Source: Pandoraea pneumonica
Lineage (GTDB): Bacteria; Pseudomonadota; Gammaproteobacteria; Burkholderiales; Burkholderiaceae
Reading direction: 5' to 3'
Assembly: GCF_902459645.1 (NCBI RefSeq)
Contig: NZ_CABPSK010000001.1
Location: 62,001 to 126,000, forward strand
Length of the DNA: 64,000 nucleotides
Positions 52,407 through 62,616 of this stretch are shown here, piece by piece; position 1 is the first letter of the stretch, and each line of letters starts with the position of its first letter. The notes beneath the pieces are model-generated. The model was given only the letters and a program-made list of their open reading frames with translations. It did no database searches and was not told the DNA's origin. A program made the position numbers and the translations under genes.

Positions 52407-53738
52407 ATGAACGCACCGAACCGAATACTGGACACCATGACTGAGTTGCATCGCTTCCTCTTTTGCAGCGCGCACGCCGGCCACGGTCAGTGGCTCTCGG
52501 CTGCGCTGCGCGAAGAGGGCGTGTTGCTTCAGGAGGCGGGTCGGCCAGCGCAATTGCAGCAGCGCATCGGCGATCTCGATCCGCAGGTGGTGTTGCTCGA
52601 CTTCTCGGGCGAACCGACGGGGCACGCCGATGAGCCGGCCGACGGCGGCATCGCACAGGCGGCCGAACTCGCGCAGATGCTCAAACGTGTGGCGCCCAAG
52701 CTGCCGCTCGTGGCGGTGGGGTCGATGGTGCGTGCCGACGGCATGAAGGCCGCCATTCGCGCCGGTGTGCACGATTTCATCGATATGCACTCCACGCACG
52801 AAGAGGCGCTCGACGTCATTCGCCGCGTCATCGATCAGACGCCGCCGCCCAGTGCTTCGGCACCTTCCCGGCACGGCCGCTTCGTGGTGCTGCTCGGCGC
52901 GCGTATCGGCGTGGGCTGTAGCACGCTCGCCGCGCACCTCTCCCAACTGTCGCAAGAACTCGCGGTCGGGACGCCTTCGGCGAAACCGGCTAAGGCGTCC
53001 GCGTCGAAAGACGATAAGTTCGACGCCGCGTTGCTCGGTCACGTGGCGCTGCTCGATCTCGGGCTGCCCTCGGGCGACGGTCTGCTGTATCTGAATACGC
53101 AAAGTCAATTCAGCTTCGCCGAAGCCGTGCAGAACCTGCGCCGCTTCGACGAGACGCTGGTGCACACGGCGATCTCCCATGCGTCGAGCGGTCTGGCCGT
53201 GTTGCCGCTGCCGCTCGATCTCGGCGATATGCGCAGCGTGGCGGCGGCCGACGCGCTCGCGCTCACCGACCGCCTGCGTTCGTTCTTCGATTTGATCGTG
53301 GCCGACCTGGGCGGCTTCTCCAACCCGGCGTTCGTGGCGAGCCTGGTGCGCGCCGCCGATGAAGTCTGGCTCGTGGTCGATCAGAGCGTGGGTGCCATCG
53401 TCTCGCTGGCGTCGCTGCTGCGCGATCTCGAAGAGAAGAGTGTGGAGCGCAGTCATCTGCAACTGGTGCTCAATCGCTACGACCCGCGTTACGGCATGGC
53501 AGCCGATCAGATCGCCAAACGCTTCGACGTGCCGCTGCTCGCCACGCTGCCCGACCGGCCGCTGGCGATGCTCTCGGCGACCAATCAGGGCAAGCTGATT
53601 CTCGACACGGCGCGCAGCGACCCGTACGTGCGGGCGTTGCAACCGCTTGCGGAACGACTGCTTGCCGCGCAGCACGCGGGCGCTGCGGCTCAACGTCAGG
53701 CTTCGGGCTGGCTTGGCCGCTTCATTGGAAAGCACTGA
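52407..53738 (+). CDS. tadZ: TadZ/CpaE-like pilus localisation protein
   Basis: A 443-residue protein: an N-terminal receiver-like domain without the phospho-Asp (VVLLDFSGEPTGH), and a C-terminal MinD/ParA-type ATPase fold. The P-loop is degenerate, GARIGVGCSTLAAHL near residue 164, with Cys where ParA has Lys. This change is seen in TadZ proteins and suggests weak or no ATPase activity. Later motifs fit the family (LDLGLPSGDGLLYLNTQ; IVADLGGFSNPAFVASLV). AAGGAG precedes the ATG. It targets the pilus machine to its cell position. Confidence 0.9.
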   Translation: MNAPNRILDTMTELHRFLFCSAHAGHGQWLSAALREEGVLLQEAGRPAQLQQRIGDLDPQVVLLDFSGEPTGHADEPADGGIAQAAELAQMLKRVAPKLPLVAVGSMVRADGMKAAIRAGVHDFIDMHSTHEEALDVIRRVIDQTPPPSASAPSRHGRFVVLLGARIGVGCSTLAAHLSQLSQELAVGTPSAKPAKASASKDDKFDAALLGHVALLDLGLPSGDGLLYLNTQSQFSFAEAVQNLRRFDETLVHTAISHASSGLAVLPLPLDLGDMRSVAAADALALTDRLRSFFDLIVADLGGFSNPAFVASLVRAADEVWLVVDQSVGAIVSLASLLRDLEEKSVERSHLQLVLNRYDPRYGMAADQIAKRFDVPLLATLPDRPLAMLSATNQGKLILDTARSDPYVRALQPLAERLLAAQHAGAAAQRQASGWLGRFIGKH

Positions 53739-53739
53739 T

Positions 53740-55101
53740 ATGACTGACTCGATCGAATTTGCCGACGACAGGCGTGCATTTGCCAACTCGCAGCAATTTC
53801 AGGACATCAAGACCGCAGCGCACGAGCATCTGCTCGCGCGGATCGAGGAACTCGGCGCGGAATTCGGCCGTTGGAGCCGTGGCGCGATTCAGCAGTTTGT
53901 CGATTTGGAGATGGACGGCTTCGTGCGGCTGCGCCGCATTCCGATCAACGAAGCCGAACTGCGTCAGATCTCGGATGCGCTCACAAAAGAACTGGCCGGT
54001 TTCGGCCCGATCGAGGACTTGCTCGGCGACCCCGCGGTCGAAGACATTCTGATCAACGGCTACAACGACGTGTACGTGTCGCGCAACGGCGTGCTCGCGC
54101 GCGAGGCGTTGCGCTTCTCCGATAACGCGCATTTGCTGCGCATCGTGCGCCGCATTCTGGCGCCCATCGGACGTCGGCTCGACGAATCGAATCCGATGGT
54201 CGATGCGCGCCTGCCCGATGGTGGCCGCCTGAATGTGGTGATCGAACCGCTGGCCGTCGACGGCCCGGTGGTGTCGATCCGGAAATTCCGTAAAGACCCG
54301 CTCAAGCCGTCGGACCTGCTGGCGCTCGGCAGCTTTAACGAAGAGATTTACGGGCTGCTCGAAGCGGCGGTGCGCTCGCGATGCAACATTCTTGTGTCGG
54401 GCGGTACCAGCTCGGGGAAGACATCGTTGCTCAATGCGTTGGCTAGCTTCATTCCGGCCACCGAGCGTGTGGTGACGGTGGAAGATACGGCCGAACTCTC
54501 GCTCAATCACCCGCACGTGGTGCGGCTGGAGTCGCGCCAAGGCGGCTTCGACGGCTCGGGCGAGGTGACCATTCGCGACCTGATTCGTAACAGCTTGCGG
54601 ATGCGCCCGGACCGCATCATCGTGGGCGAAGTGCGCGGCTCGGAAGTGCTCGAAATGATGCAGGCGATGAACACGGGGCACGAAGGCTCGATGGCCACGA
54701 TTCACGCCAACTCGCCGCGCGAATGTCTCTATCGTCTCGAAATGCTGGCGGGTTTTGCGGGTTTTCAGGGCAGCGAAAGCAGCCTGCGCCGCCAGATCAC
54801 GAGCGCGCTCGATTTCATCGTGCAGATCGGCCGCTTGTCGAGCGGACGCCGCCGCATTCTGTCGATCACTGAAGTCACGGGTGTCTCGGACACGGTGATT
54901 TCCACGCAGGAACTCTATCGCCACGAAGCCTTTGTCGGTCCCGACGGTGAAGAGAAAGACCGCTGGGTGTCCCTGGGTATTCAACCGCACTCGCCCAAAT
55001 TGCAGCGCTACAAGGACCAGACGCGCAATGCGACGGCGGCAGCGCAGGGCAATACGCCGCCCGACTCGGGTGGCGGCGGCTTCTTCGGACGGCGTCGATG
55101 A
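53740..55101 (+). CDS. tadA: Tad pilus assembly/retraction ATPase (TadA/CpaF)
   Basis: A 453-residue secretion ATPase. The Walker A is [15 protein letters not shown] near residue 221; the Asp and Walker B regions are [10 protein letters not shown] and [14 protein letters not shown] near 289; the His box is [15 protein letters not shown]. The N-terminal domain carries the CpaF signature [20 protein letters not shown]. It powers both extension and retraction in Tad pili. It starts 1 base after tadZ and overlaps tadB by 4 bases, so tightly coupled translation is likely. Confidence 0.96.
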   Translation: MTDSIEFADDRRAFANSQQFQDIKTAAHEHLLARIEELGAEFGRWSRGAIQQFVDLEMDGFVRLRRIPINEAELRQISDALTKELAGFGPIEDLLGDPAVEDILINGYNDVYVSRNGVLAREALRFSDNAHLLRIVRRILAPIGRRLDESNPMVDARLPDGGRLNVVIEPLAVDGPVVSIRKFRKDPLKPSDLLALGSFNEEIYGLLEAAVRSRCNILVSGGTSSGKTSLLNALASFIPATERVVTVEDTAELSLNHPHVVRLESRQGGFDGSGEVTIRDLIRNSLRMRPDRIIVGEVRGSEVLEMMQAMNTGHEGSMATIHANSPRECLYRLEMLAGFAGFQGSESSLRRQITSALDFIVQIGRLSSGRRRILSITEVTGVSDTVISTQELYRHEAFVGPDGEEKDRWVSLGIQPHSPKLQRYKDQTRNATAAAQGNTPPDSGGGGFFGRRR

Positions 55102-56021
55102 ACCCCGTCGTGTTGTGGATCTCGTGTGTCGCGCTGCTGCTCGTGGCCGCGGGGCTCGAGTTGTGGCGGCGCACGCATCAGCGTGCACGCGAGCAGGCGA
55201 CGAGTGCTTTTATCGAACGGCAACTGGCCAACAACGCGCCGCAGTTCGCGGCTGCGGAAGGCGCCATCGCACGGGTGGCGCGCCGCAAAGCGCTGCCGTG
55301 GGAATTCTTCTTCGAGCGCGCGGGCGTGTACCCGACGACAGGCTTTTACGCGATGTTGATTGGCGGCGGGGTGGGGCTCGCATTGCTCTTCTTGCTGTGG
55401 CACGGGCCGTTCTCGGCGCTGATTGTGCTGATTCTGTATGTGATTGGGGTGGTGCTGCGCTACTGGTTGAAAGGCGTACGCCGCCATACCGAGATCGTGA
55501 AACAACTGCCGATATTTCTCGATGGCATGGTGCGCATGCTGACGGTCGGCAACAGCTTGCCTGCGGCGTTTCAGACGGCGTCGGGCAACGCGGATATGCC
55601 GCTGCGCGAACTGCTCGACAGCGCGGTGCGTCAAGTGCAGGCCGGGGTCGATCTCGATGTCGCGCTCAAGCAAATTGCGCGGGTGTATCGCGTCGAAGAA
55701 ATTTATCTTTTCGCGTCGGTGGTCGATTTGTCGACACGCTTCGGCGGGCGCGCCGATCAGATTCTCGCGCGCATGGCGGGCTTCATGCGCGATCGTGAGC
55801 AGGCGCAGGCGGAATTGCATGCACTCTCGTCGGAGACGCGGATGTCGGCCTGGGTGCTCGCCGCGTTGCCGATTGTCGTGAGCGCATTTCTGATGCTGTT
55901 CAATCCGGCGTTCTTCGAGCCCATGTTTCAACAACCGGCGGGCCTGAAGATTATTGGCATCGGTCTTGGGCTGGAAGCCCTTGGCGGCTTCATTCTGTAC
56001 CGCCTGGCCAAATCCATCTGA
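55098..56021 (+). CDS. tadB: Tad inner-membrane platform protein TadB
   Basis: A 307-residue polytopic protein with a GSPII_F domain (LPIFLDGMVRMLTVGNSLPAAFQTASGNA), an N-terminal helix, two central helices and C-terminal helices. It works with TadC as the membrane platform of the Tad machine. It overlaps tadA at ATGA (55098-55101) and ends 18 bases before tadC. Confidence 0.92.
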   Translation: MNPVVLWISCVALLLVAAGLELWRRTHQRAREQATSAFIERQLANNAPQFAAAEGAIARVARRKALPWEFFFERAGVYPTTGFYAMLIGGGVGLALLFLLWHGPFSALIVLILYVIGVVLRYWLKGVRRHTEIVKQLPIFLDGMVRMLTVGNSLPAAFQTASGNADMPLRELLDSAVRQVQAGVDLDVALKQIARVYRVEEIYLFASVVDLSTRFGGRADQILARMAGFMRDREQAQAELHALSSETRMSAWVLAALPIVVSAFLMLFNPAFFEPMFQQPAGLKIIGIGLGLEALGGFILYRLAKSI

Positions 56022-56039
56022 GCGAGAGGCGATCCCCTA

Positions 56040-57080
56040 ATGAACCTTTCGTCCTTCACGTCGCTGGCCGCCGATTCGCATACCTGGCTGATGCTGGGTT
56101 TGCTGCTGGTCGCCGCCGGTCTGTTGCTCGCGGCTTCGGCCATTTTGCTGCGGGGGCTGCGTCAGGATCGAAGCGGGCGTGTGATCGATCAGGTGATTGC
56201 GAGTCGGCAACAGCAGGCGCTGGCGGCGCTTAGAGCGGCGACGGCACCGATGGGGAGTTCGCTTTCGCCAGCGCAAGAGGACGATGGGACCAACACCGGG
56301 GCGAAGGGCTGGCGCTCGCTTTTCGATCGTGCAGCGGCGCTCGGCAAGCGTTGGTCTGAGACGCGTCTGGGGCAGTATCTGATCGCGGCCGAAGATCGCT
56401 TGTTGCTCGCGCAATGCGGTTGGGACAGCGTTCGCGCGAAGTCGTTGTTCTTGTTTTCTCGCGTGGCGTTGGCCGGGGCGTTGCTGTTGTTCGTGTGGGT
56501 CTGGATGCCGGGTAACGGCGGTCTGGGCACGCTCTTGCGGCTGATCGGCGCGATCTGTGTCGGGCTGATGCTGCCGAAGCTTTACGTGCAGCGCCGGGCC
56601 AATCAGCGCCGTCGCGAGTTGGTGGAAGAGTTGCCGCTGCTCATCGACTTGCTCCGTCTGTTGCAGGGCGTGGGGTTGTCGATGGATCAGAGCTTGTATG
56701 TGGTGGTGTCCGACTTCCGTGAGGTGCTGCCGATTCTGTCGAAGGAATTCGAGAACGCGAATCGTCAATATGCGTCCGGGCGAGGGCGCGAAGCGTCGAT
56801 GGTGCGCTTGCGCGAGGTGTACAACAACGACGATCTGCGCGCGCTGGTGCGCTTGATCGTGCAGGTCGAACAACACGGCGGTGCGGTGCAAGAGCCGTTG
56901 CAGCAGTTCAGCGACCGGTTGCGCGAGCAGCGGCGCCAGACGATGAAAGATCGCATCGGCAAGCTCACGGTCAAGATGACCCTCGCGATGATGCTCACGT
57001 TGTTACCCGCGCTGATGGTGGTGGTCGCGGGGCCGGCGATTCTCTCGCTGGCGAAAACTCTGGAGGGCCTGCAACAATGA
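56040..57080 (+). CDS. tadC: Tad inner-membrane platform protein TadC
   Basis: A 346-residue polytopic protein with a GSPII_F domain (RRELVEELPLLIDLLRLLQGVGLSMDQSL; LRALVRLIVQVEQHGGAVQEPL) and hydrophobic helices at both ends. It pairs with TadB. Its stop overlaps the start of tadD (ATGA at 57077-57080). Confidence 0.92.
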   Translation: MNLSSFTSLAADSHTWLMLGLLLVAAGLLLAASAILLRGLRQDRSGRVIDQVIASRQQQALAALRAATAPMGSSLSPAQEDDGTNTGAKGWRSLFDRAAALGKRWSETRLGQYLIAAEDRLLLAQCGWDSVRAKSLFLFSRVALAGALLLFVWVWMPGNGGLGTLLRLIGAICVGLMLPKLYVQRRANQRRRELVEELPLLIDLLRLLQGVGLSMDQSLYVVVSDFREVLPILSKEFENANRQYASGRGREASMVRLREVYNNDDLRALVRLIVQVEQHGGAVQEPLQQFSDRLREQRRQTMKDRIGKLTVKMTLAMMLTLLPALMVVVAGPAILSLAKTLEGLQQ

Positions 57081-58261
57081 CACGTTCCGCTTTCGCAATG
57101 GCACGGGAAGACTCGCCGCAGCGCGCGCGTAAGCCCGTGGCGCGTTGGGTCGTCGGTGCGCTGTGCGTGCTGATGGTGGCCGGATGCGCGTCGAAGGGCG
57201 GCGGTTATGGCGCACCCTCGGCCGCCGCGCTCATGCGTGCACAACAGGATGACGAAGCGAAGGCTAAGACGGCCGCGCCCGATACGAAGGAACTGTATCT
57301 GTCGATGATTCGCGAGATGCAGGACCGGGGGGCTTACTTCGCCTCGTTGGCGCATATCGATCAGTTCCGAATCCAGTACGGCAGCTCGCCGGATGTCGAC
57401 ATTCTTCGCGCCGATGCATTGCGCGAGACCGGCCAACCCGACGCGGCCGAAACGACCTATCGAACGCTGCTTGGCAGCAGTGTGGCCGCCGCCGCATGGC
57501 ATGGCCTCGGGCTAGTCGCGGCGCAGCGCAAAGACTATGCAGGCGCGACGCAAGCACTACGCGAAGCGGTGAGCCGGGCACCGACCGAACCGTTCTATCT
57601 CAGCGATCTCGGCTTTGCGCAGTTGAGCAACGGCGACACCGCCGGGGCACGCGTGCCGCTGGCCCAGGCGGCCGAACTCAAACCCGATAGCCGCAAGGTG
57701 CTGAGCAATCTCGCCGTGTATTTGCTGGTGACGGGAGAGACGACGCGGGCCGACCAGATGATGTCGCAGGCGAAATTCCCGCCCGCCACGCGTGAGGCGA
57801 TTGCCAAGCTCGCGAGCGATATTCGCGCCCACGCGCAAGCTGCGCGCGCTGCGGCAGACGCGGCAGCGGCAAGGGCAGCGGCGCAGGCGGCAGCTCAGGC
57901 GGCGGCTCAAGCAGCGACGATTGTGCCTGCGGCACCGGCTGCGGTACCCGTCGCTTCTGCATCTGCTTCCACATCCGTTTCCCCATCCGCACCCGCTGGC
58001 GCTGTCGTCGTGCGCTTGCCGGAACCGGGTGCGCGTGCCGTGGCGGCGACGGCGGACGGGGCTCCGGCAACGGCTCCGGTCAATCGCGTGGCGTCGAACA
58101 GTGCCGCAAATAATGCGGTGAATAGTGCTGCGGATAGTGCCTCGAAGGGTGCCCCGAAGAGCGCCGCGAGCGGTGCGGACGCCAAGCTTGCGCGGGCCAA
58201 CGATGTCTCGCGCAGCGATATGCCGACCTCGTTGCTCGACCGGTTCTCGAATTCACAATGA
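57077..58261 (+). CDS. tadD: TPR lipoprotein of the Tad system (TadD)
   Basis: A 394-residue lipoprotein (lipobox MVAGC-ASKGG, Cys near 36). TPR repeats (LRADALRETGQPDAAETTYRT; AAAWHGLGLVAAQRKDYAGA; LAVYLLVTGETTRADQMMS) fill residues 70-240. The last 150 residues are Ala/Pro/Ser low complexity. TadD is the pilotin-like lipoprotein needed for secretin assembly. Translation is coupled to tadC by a 4-base overlap. Confidence 0.88.
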   Translation: MTRSAFAMAREDSPQRARKPVARWVVGALCVLMVAGCASKGGGYGAPSAAALMRAQQDDEAKAKTAAPDTKELYLSMIREMQDRGAYFASLAHIDQFRIQYGSSPDVDILRADALRETGQPDAAETTYRTLLGSSVAAAAWHGLGLVAAQRKDYAGATQALREAVSRAPTEPFYLSDLGFAQLSNGDTAGARVPLAQAAELKPDSRKVLSNLAVYLLVTGETTRADQMMSQAKFPPATREAIAKLASDIRAHAQAARAAADAAAARAAAQAAAQAAAQAATIVPAAPAAVPVASASASTSVSPSAPAGAVVVRLPEPGARAVAATADGAPATAPVNRVASNSAANNAVNSAADSASKGAPKSAASGADAKLARANDVSRSDMPTSLLDRFSNSQ

Positions 58262-58323
58262 TTCGCGGGGCAGCCCGCAAGCAGCGAAACGCATAAGTAG
58301 TCACGCAACTTCAGGGAGACGTG

Positions 58324-58947
58324 ATGATGGCAGGCCAAATGCAACGATGGGAGCAAGTCTCCCCGCCGACCCGGGCGATGCATCGGGACACGTCGGCCCA
58401 TACGGCACCGGCAGCGCAATGGCTTGCCGGTATCGCGCTGGCGTTGTGCGCAAGCTGGGCCGGTGCGCAAACGAGTCCGCCCTTGACGGGGCAAATGGGC
58501 GGCGCCGATACGCGTACGGTCGCACAGGCGACGGCGGAGCCGACCGCGCCGACAAATGCCGCCGTCGTCCAGCAAGTGCCCGCGCAAGCCCCGGCAGCAC
58601 AGACGACCCAAGCGACCCAAGCGGCGCCAGTTTCGCAAGCGAGCCGTGTGCCGCCCAATACGGTGCGTCGTACCACACCGTTGCGCGTCGGCGAGCATGC
58701 CGCCGACGGCATGTTGGGCGACGAGACGGAGGCGTTGCTCACATTGCAGGCGAGCAATTTGGCCGCCGGGCGCGGTTTGCCGATGCTGGGGGCGACGGCC
58801 TCGCGCGCTTACCGGCGGTATCTCGAGAGCTTTAACTACGCGATTCCCGCGTTCTACCCGACGATGGTGCAAAGCGATAGCAGCACTGGCGGCGGCGGTG
58901 GCGCGGGCGGGGCGACATCGAGCGGAGGGGCTGGCGCAAGCCAGTGA
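58324..58947 (+). CDS. DUF3613-family protein of the Tad locus
   Basis: A 207-residue exported protein. A hydrophobic segment (WLAGIALALCASWAGAQ) serves as signal; then a Gln/Ala/Thr-rich disordered linker and the DUF3613 domain (LGDETEALLTLQASNLAAGR ... TASRAYRRYLESFNYAIPAFY). The tail is Gly/Ser-rich. GGGAGAC precedes the ATG at 58324. DUF3613 genes sit in Tad loci of Burkholderiales and Xanthomonadales; the role is unknown. Confidence 0.83.
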   Translation: MMAGQMQRWEQVSPPTRAMHRDTSAHTAPAAQWLAGIALALCASWAGAQTSPPLTGQMGGADTRTVAQATAEPTAPTNAAVVQQVPAQAPAAQTTQATQAAPVSQASRVPPNTVRRTTPLRVGEHAADGMLGDETEALLTLQASNLAAGRGLPMLGATASRAYRRYLESFNYAIPAFYPTMVQSDSSTGGGGGAGGATSSGGAGASQ

Positions 58948-58953
58948 TTCGTC

Positions 58954-61131
58954 ATGACACCCCGTGCGCGTGCGCGCAAAACGGCTTCACCAGCGGCATC
59001 GCAAGCCGCACCTTCTGCGTGCGCCGCATCCCGCGACGCACAGGCGACATGGCTGGGTAACCTGCGCCGCTTCGGTGGGCGGCAGCGCGGTTCCGTGCCG
59101 GTCGTCGCGTTTTCTTTTGTCTTTGTGGTGCTGCTGCTGTCGTTGGCCATCGACGCGGGCTATGCCTTCATGAAACGGCGCGACCTGCAACGCGCCGCCG
59201 ACATGGCAGCGCTTGCCGGTGCACAGACGCTGCCGGGTTGTGCGAACGCCACCTCCTACGACACGGTGGCCCGTGCAAATGCAACGTCGAATCTGGGTGC
59301 CGACGCCGCCAAAACGACGATCACGACGGCGTGCGGCGTCTGGACCAACCCGACGGCAAGCGCCACCACGCCGGGTACGTTTGCGGCTGTGAGTTCAGGG
59401 AATGCAGCCAGCGGCAACGCTGTACAGGTGACGCTTACGTTGCCGGTGGTGTCGTTCTTCCAACTCACCGGCTCGCGCAATATTTCGGCAACCGCCATCG
59501 CCCGGAAAGCACCGGCGGTGGTGACATTCACCGTCGACTCCGGGCTGCTCGCGCTAAATGCGAATAACTCGATACTGGCGCCGTTGCTTCAGTCGATCGG
59601 GATTTCGCCAACGCTCTACGTCGGCGCGGCGCAGCAGCTTGTAGGGGTGAACATCACGCCGCAAGGGTTGCTGCAAGCGCTGGGCGTGCCTGTCACGGGC
59701 GACGTGTCGGTGGCGTCGCTCTCAGGCGTGGCGGCGGTCAAGAACCTGACGCTCGGCACCTTGCTTAGCGCGACGAATACTGCGCTGGCCACGCAGAACG
59801 GGGCCGTGTCGGCTTCGGTGACGGCGCTGAACAATCTCATCAACGTGTTCGGCAACAGCCCGGTGTTGAATCTGCCGATTCAGTTGCTCGGTACCGCGAC
59901 GAGCCCCGGCATCATTGCCAATATCGATGCGGCCGGTGTGTCGGCGGCCAACGCGCTGACGGCCAATATCGGCGTGGCCGATCTGATTACGGCGGCCATC
60001 GTCGGTGCGAACGGGAATAACGCGATTGCGATTAACGGGCTGAGTCTGCTGGGCAACGCGGTGAACGTCAGCGCGAACGTGATCTCGCCGCCGCAGGTCG
60101 GCGTTGGCGGCGTCGGTGCGACGGCGACGACGGCACAGGTGCGGCTGTTTCTCACGCTCAACACGGCGGCGGCATCTGGGTCGCTGGGTTCGGTGGCGGG
60201 TTCGCTGCTGAACTCGCTGGGCACGACGTTGAATTTGCCGCTGGTGCTGGAAGTCGCCCAGTCGACCGGCACGGTCACGGCGGTGCAGTGCGGCGCGACA
60301 CCGTCGACGACGATTCAGGTGAACTCCGGGCTGGTCAACGTCTGCGTGGGCGCGGCGGCGAGCGGTGTGAACGTGAAAACCAATCCGGCGAGTTGCACCA
60401 CGCTCATGACCAATCGCGTGAACATCGCGACGCTGCTTGGACTGATTAACGTGTCGGGGAATGTGAATCTGTCGCTCGTCACGAACTCGCCTGCGCCGAT
60501 TACCTTCAGTGGTCCATTCCCGCAGAAGGTCGGGCCGATTGGGTCGAGCGTGAACCTGAGCCAGATCGTGACGGCGCTGCTCACGGGGTTGTCGCTGGAT
60601 GTGAGCGCGGGTGGGGGAACGTCTTCAACGAGTACGACCGCGGGTGGGCTGGTGGGCAATGTGCCGAACTCCGCCGTCGGGTTGTCGGTGACGACGGTCA
60701 ACAATTTCCTTAGCTCTGCGGCCTCAGGGCTTCAGTCCACTGTGAACGCGCTCGGGACTACGCTTGGCGGCGTGCTGACGCTAAATCTTCCGCAAGTGCT
60801 GGGCGGTGTGGGTGGTCTCGTCACCGGGCTTCTCAACACGCTCGGTGGCATTGTGAACGGGCTGCTCAGTACGCTGACCGATGTGGGGTGCGACTTGCTC
60901 GGCAGCGGGGCAAATCAGTGCCGGGTCGATGCGGTGAAGAGCGGCCTGAGCACCAGCAACATCTCGCCCGTGCTCGGCAGCATTCTCTACACGCTACTCA
61001 ACCCGTTGCTCACGCCGATCAGCACGTTGCTCAACACGTTGCTCAATGCGCTCGGCATCACGCTTGGCATGACGACGGTGACCGTGGACAGCATCAACTG
61101 CCAGAACGGGCTGGTGCAACTGGTGTATTAG
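58954..61131 (+). CDS. tadG: TadG-like pilus assembly protein with Gly/Leu/Asn-rich extension
   Basis: A 725-residue protein. It has one N-terminal membrane helix (VPVVAFSFVFVVLLLSLAID) and the TadG signature AGYAFMKRRDLQRAADMAAL. A long extracytoplasmic part is rich in Ala, Gly, Val, Asn and Thr. Its C-terminal third has LGTTLGGVLTLNLPQVLGG and GLLNTLGGIVNGLLSTLTDVG, a composition resembling the Gly/Leu-rich lipoproteins at 41-47 kb. Four Cys lie near the C-terminus. It starts 6 bases after the DUF3613 gene. No vWA domain is visible. Confidence 0.8.
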   Translation: MTPRARARKTASPAASQAAPSACAASRDAQATWLGNLRRFGGRQRGSVPVVAFSFVFVVLLLSLAIDAGYAFMKRRDLQRAADMAALAGAQTLPGCANATSYDTVARANATSNLGADAAKTTITTACGVWTNPTASATTPGTFAAVSSGNAASGNAVQVTLTLPVVSFFQLTGSRNISATAIARKAPAVVTFTVDSGLLALNANNSILAPLLQSIGISPTLYVGAAQQLVGVNITPQGLLQALGVPVTGDVSVASLSGVAAVKNLTLGTLLSATNTALATQNGAVSASVTALNNLINVFGNSPVLNLPIQLLGTATSPGIIANIDAAGVSAANALTANIGVADLITAAIVGANGNNAIAINGLSLLGNAVNVSANVISPPQVGVGGVGATATTAQVRLFLTLNTAAASGSLGSVAGSLLNSLGTTLNLPLVLEVAQSTGTVTAVQCGATPSTTIQVNSGLVNVCVGAAASGVNVKTNPASCTTLMTNRVNIATLLGLINVSGNVNLSLVTNSPAPITFSGPFPQKVGPIGSSVNLSQIVTALLTGLSLDVSAGGGTSSTSTTAGGLVGNVPNSAVGLSVTTVNNFLSSAASGLQSTVNALGTTLGGVLTLNLPQVLGGVGGLVTGLLNTLGGIVNGLLSTLTDVGCDLLGSGANQCRVDAVKSGLSTSNISPVLGSILYTLLNPLLTPISTLLNTLLNALGITLGMTTVTVDSINCQNGLVQLVY

Positions 61132-61218
61132 CGAAGCTCACAAAAATAATTCGATAACTCGACGACAAAACTTCACCATGACGGACGCCCGGGGGCGTTC
61201 GGCGACCAGCGGATAAGC

Positions 61219-62616
61219 ATGAAAAGCAAGCCAGTACGTGAAGACCTCGACGTGTACGTGTGGGAAGGCAAGTCCGACATTGCCGACCGGGTGGCGCATT
61301 GCCTCGCCAGCTTCGACATGGAAGTGATTCGCGCCGACGGGGCCGACCTCTCGCGCGAGCGCACCAAGACGCGGGCGTCCATCGCCGTGGTGAGTGTCTC
61401 GGTCATCGAAGGGGCATCGACCAACGCGCATGAGTGGCAACTCGGCCACGGCATGCCGGTGATCTGGGTGGCGACGGCACCGCGTGAGAACGATCCGCGC
61501 GTCTATCCGCCCGAGTACAGCAACATCCTGACGCTCGACTTCTCCGGCGCGGAACTGCGCACGCTCATCTTCAAGCTCTCAGGGGCGATTGCCGAAGCCG
61601 ATCGCGCTCCGGCGCCGTCCGACCCGCTGGTGGCGCAGTCGAGCGCCATGCTCAATCTGCTGGCCGAAGTCGATGCGTTCGCCGATTGCGACTCGAACGT
61701 GATGATTCACGGCGAGACGGGTGTGGGCAAAGAACGCATTGCGCGGCTGCTGCACGACAAGCAGAGCCATTACGGGCAAGGACCGTTCGTCGCCGTGAAC
61801 TGTGGCGCGATTCCCGACGGCCTGTTCGAGTCGCATTTCTTCGGGCATGCAAAGGGGGCGTTCACGGGCGCGCTGTATTCGCACAAAGGCTATTTCGAGC
61901 AAGCCAACGACGGCACGCTGTTCCTCGACGAAATTGGCGACCTGCCTCTGTATCAGCAGGTCAAACTGCTGCGCGTGCTCGAAGACAGCGCGGTCACGCG
62001 TTTGGGCTCGGCCCAGCCGGTCAAGCTGGACTTCCGGCTGGTGGCGGCGACCAACAAGAATCTGAAGTCGATGGTGCGCGACGAACTGTTCCGCGCGGAC
62101 CTGTTTTATCGACTGGCTGTGATCGAGCTACATATCCCTAGCCTTGAAGAGCGCGGACCGGTCGACAAGCTGGCGGTGTTCAGCGCCTATCTGGGCAAAG
62201 TGGCGGGCGACCCGGAGATCGGCAGCAAAATACCGCCCTGGCTGCGCGAACTGGTCGAGGGCGGCGTGTTCCCCGGCAATGTGCGGGAGATGCGCAATAT
62301 CGCCGAGCGCGTCGGCATCATCTACCGCCAGTTGGGCACTTGGGACGAGCGCCGCATCCGGGCCATCTTCGAGGCGCTGGCCACCGGTGTCGTGGTACGC
62401 AGCGATGACCCGGTACGCGGCGGCGCGCTCACCGACCGCGCGCGCTGGGACGCCACCGAGCGCACCCGCATCGTGGCGGCGCTCGACGCCAACGGCTGGC
62501 GGCGGCAGGATACGGCCAATGCGCTAGGGATCAGCCGCAAGGTGCTGTGGGAAAAAATGCGCAAATATCAGATTCTGGGCAACGACTCGGAATTGGCCAG
62601 CGAATATGAAAGCTGA
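61219..62616 (+). CDS. Sigma-54-dependent transcriptional activator with degenerate receiver domain
   Basis: A 465-residue enhancer-binding protein. The AAA+ core is complete: Walker [16 protein letters not shown] near residue 164, GAFTGA near 214 and Walker [12 protein letters not shown]. The C-terminus holds a Fis-type HTH ([21 protein letters not shown]). The N-terminal 120 residues look receiver-like, but the position of the phospho-Asp reads AVVSVSV, so control may not be by phosphorylation. It sits at the end of the Tad locus and is a good candidate to activate sigma-54 promoters such as the one at 47151. Confidence 0.92.
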   Translation: MKSKPVREDLDVYVWEGKSDIADRVAHCLASFDMEVIRADGADLSRERTKTRASIAVVSVSVIEGASTNAHEWQLGHGMPVIWVATAPRENDPRVYPPEYSNILTLDFSGAELRTLIFKLSGAIAEADRAPAPSDPLVAQSSAMLNLLAEVDAFADCDSNVMIHGETGVGKERIARLLHDKQSHYGQGPFVAVNCGAIPDGLFESHFFGHAKGAFTGALYSHKGYFEQANDGTLFLDEIGDLPLYQQVKLLRVLEDSAVTRLGSAQPVKLDFRLVAATNKNLKSMVRDELFRADLFYRLAVIELHIPSLEERGPVDKLAVFSAYLGKVAGDPEIGSKIPPWLRELVEGGVFPGNVREMRNIAERVGIIYRQLGTWDERRIRAIFEALATGVVVRSDDPVRGGALTDRARWDATERTRIVAALDANGWRRQDTANALGISRKVLWEKMRKYQILGNDSELASEYES

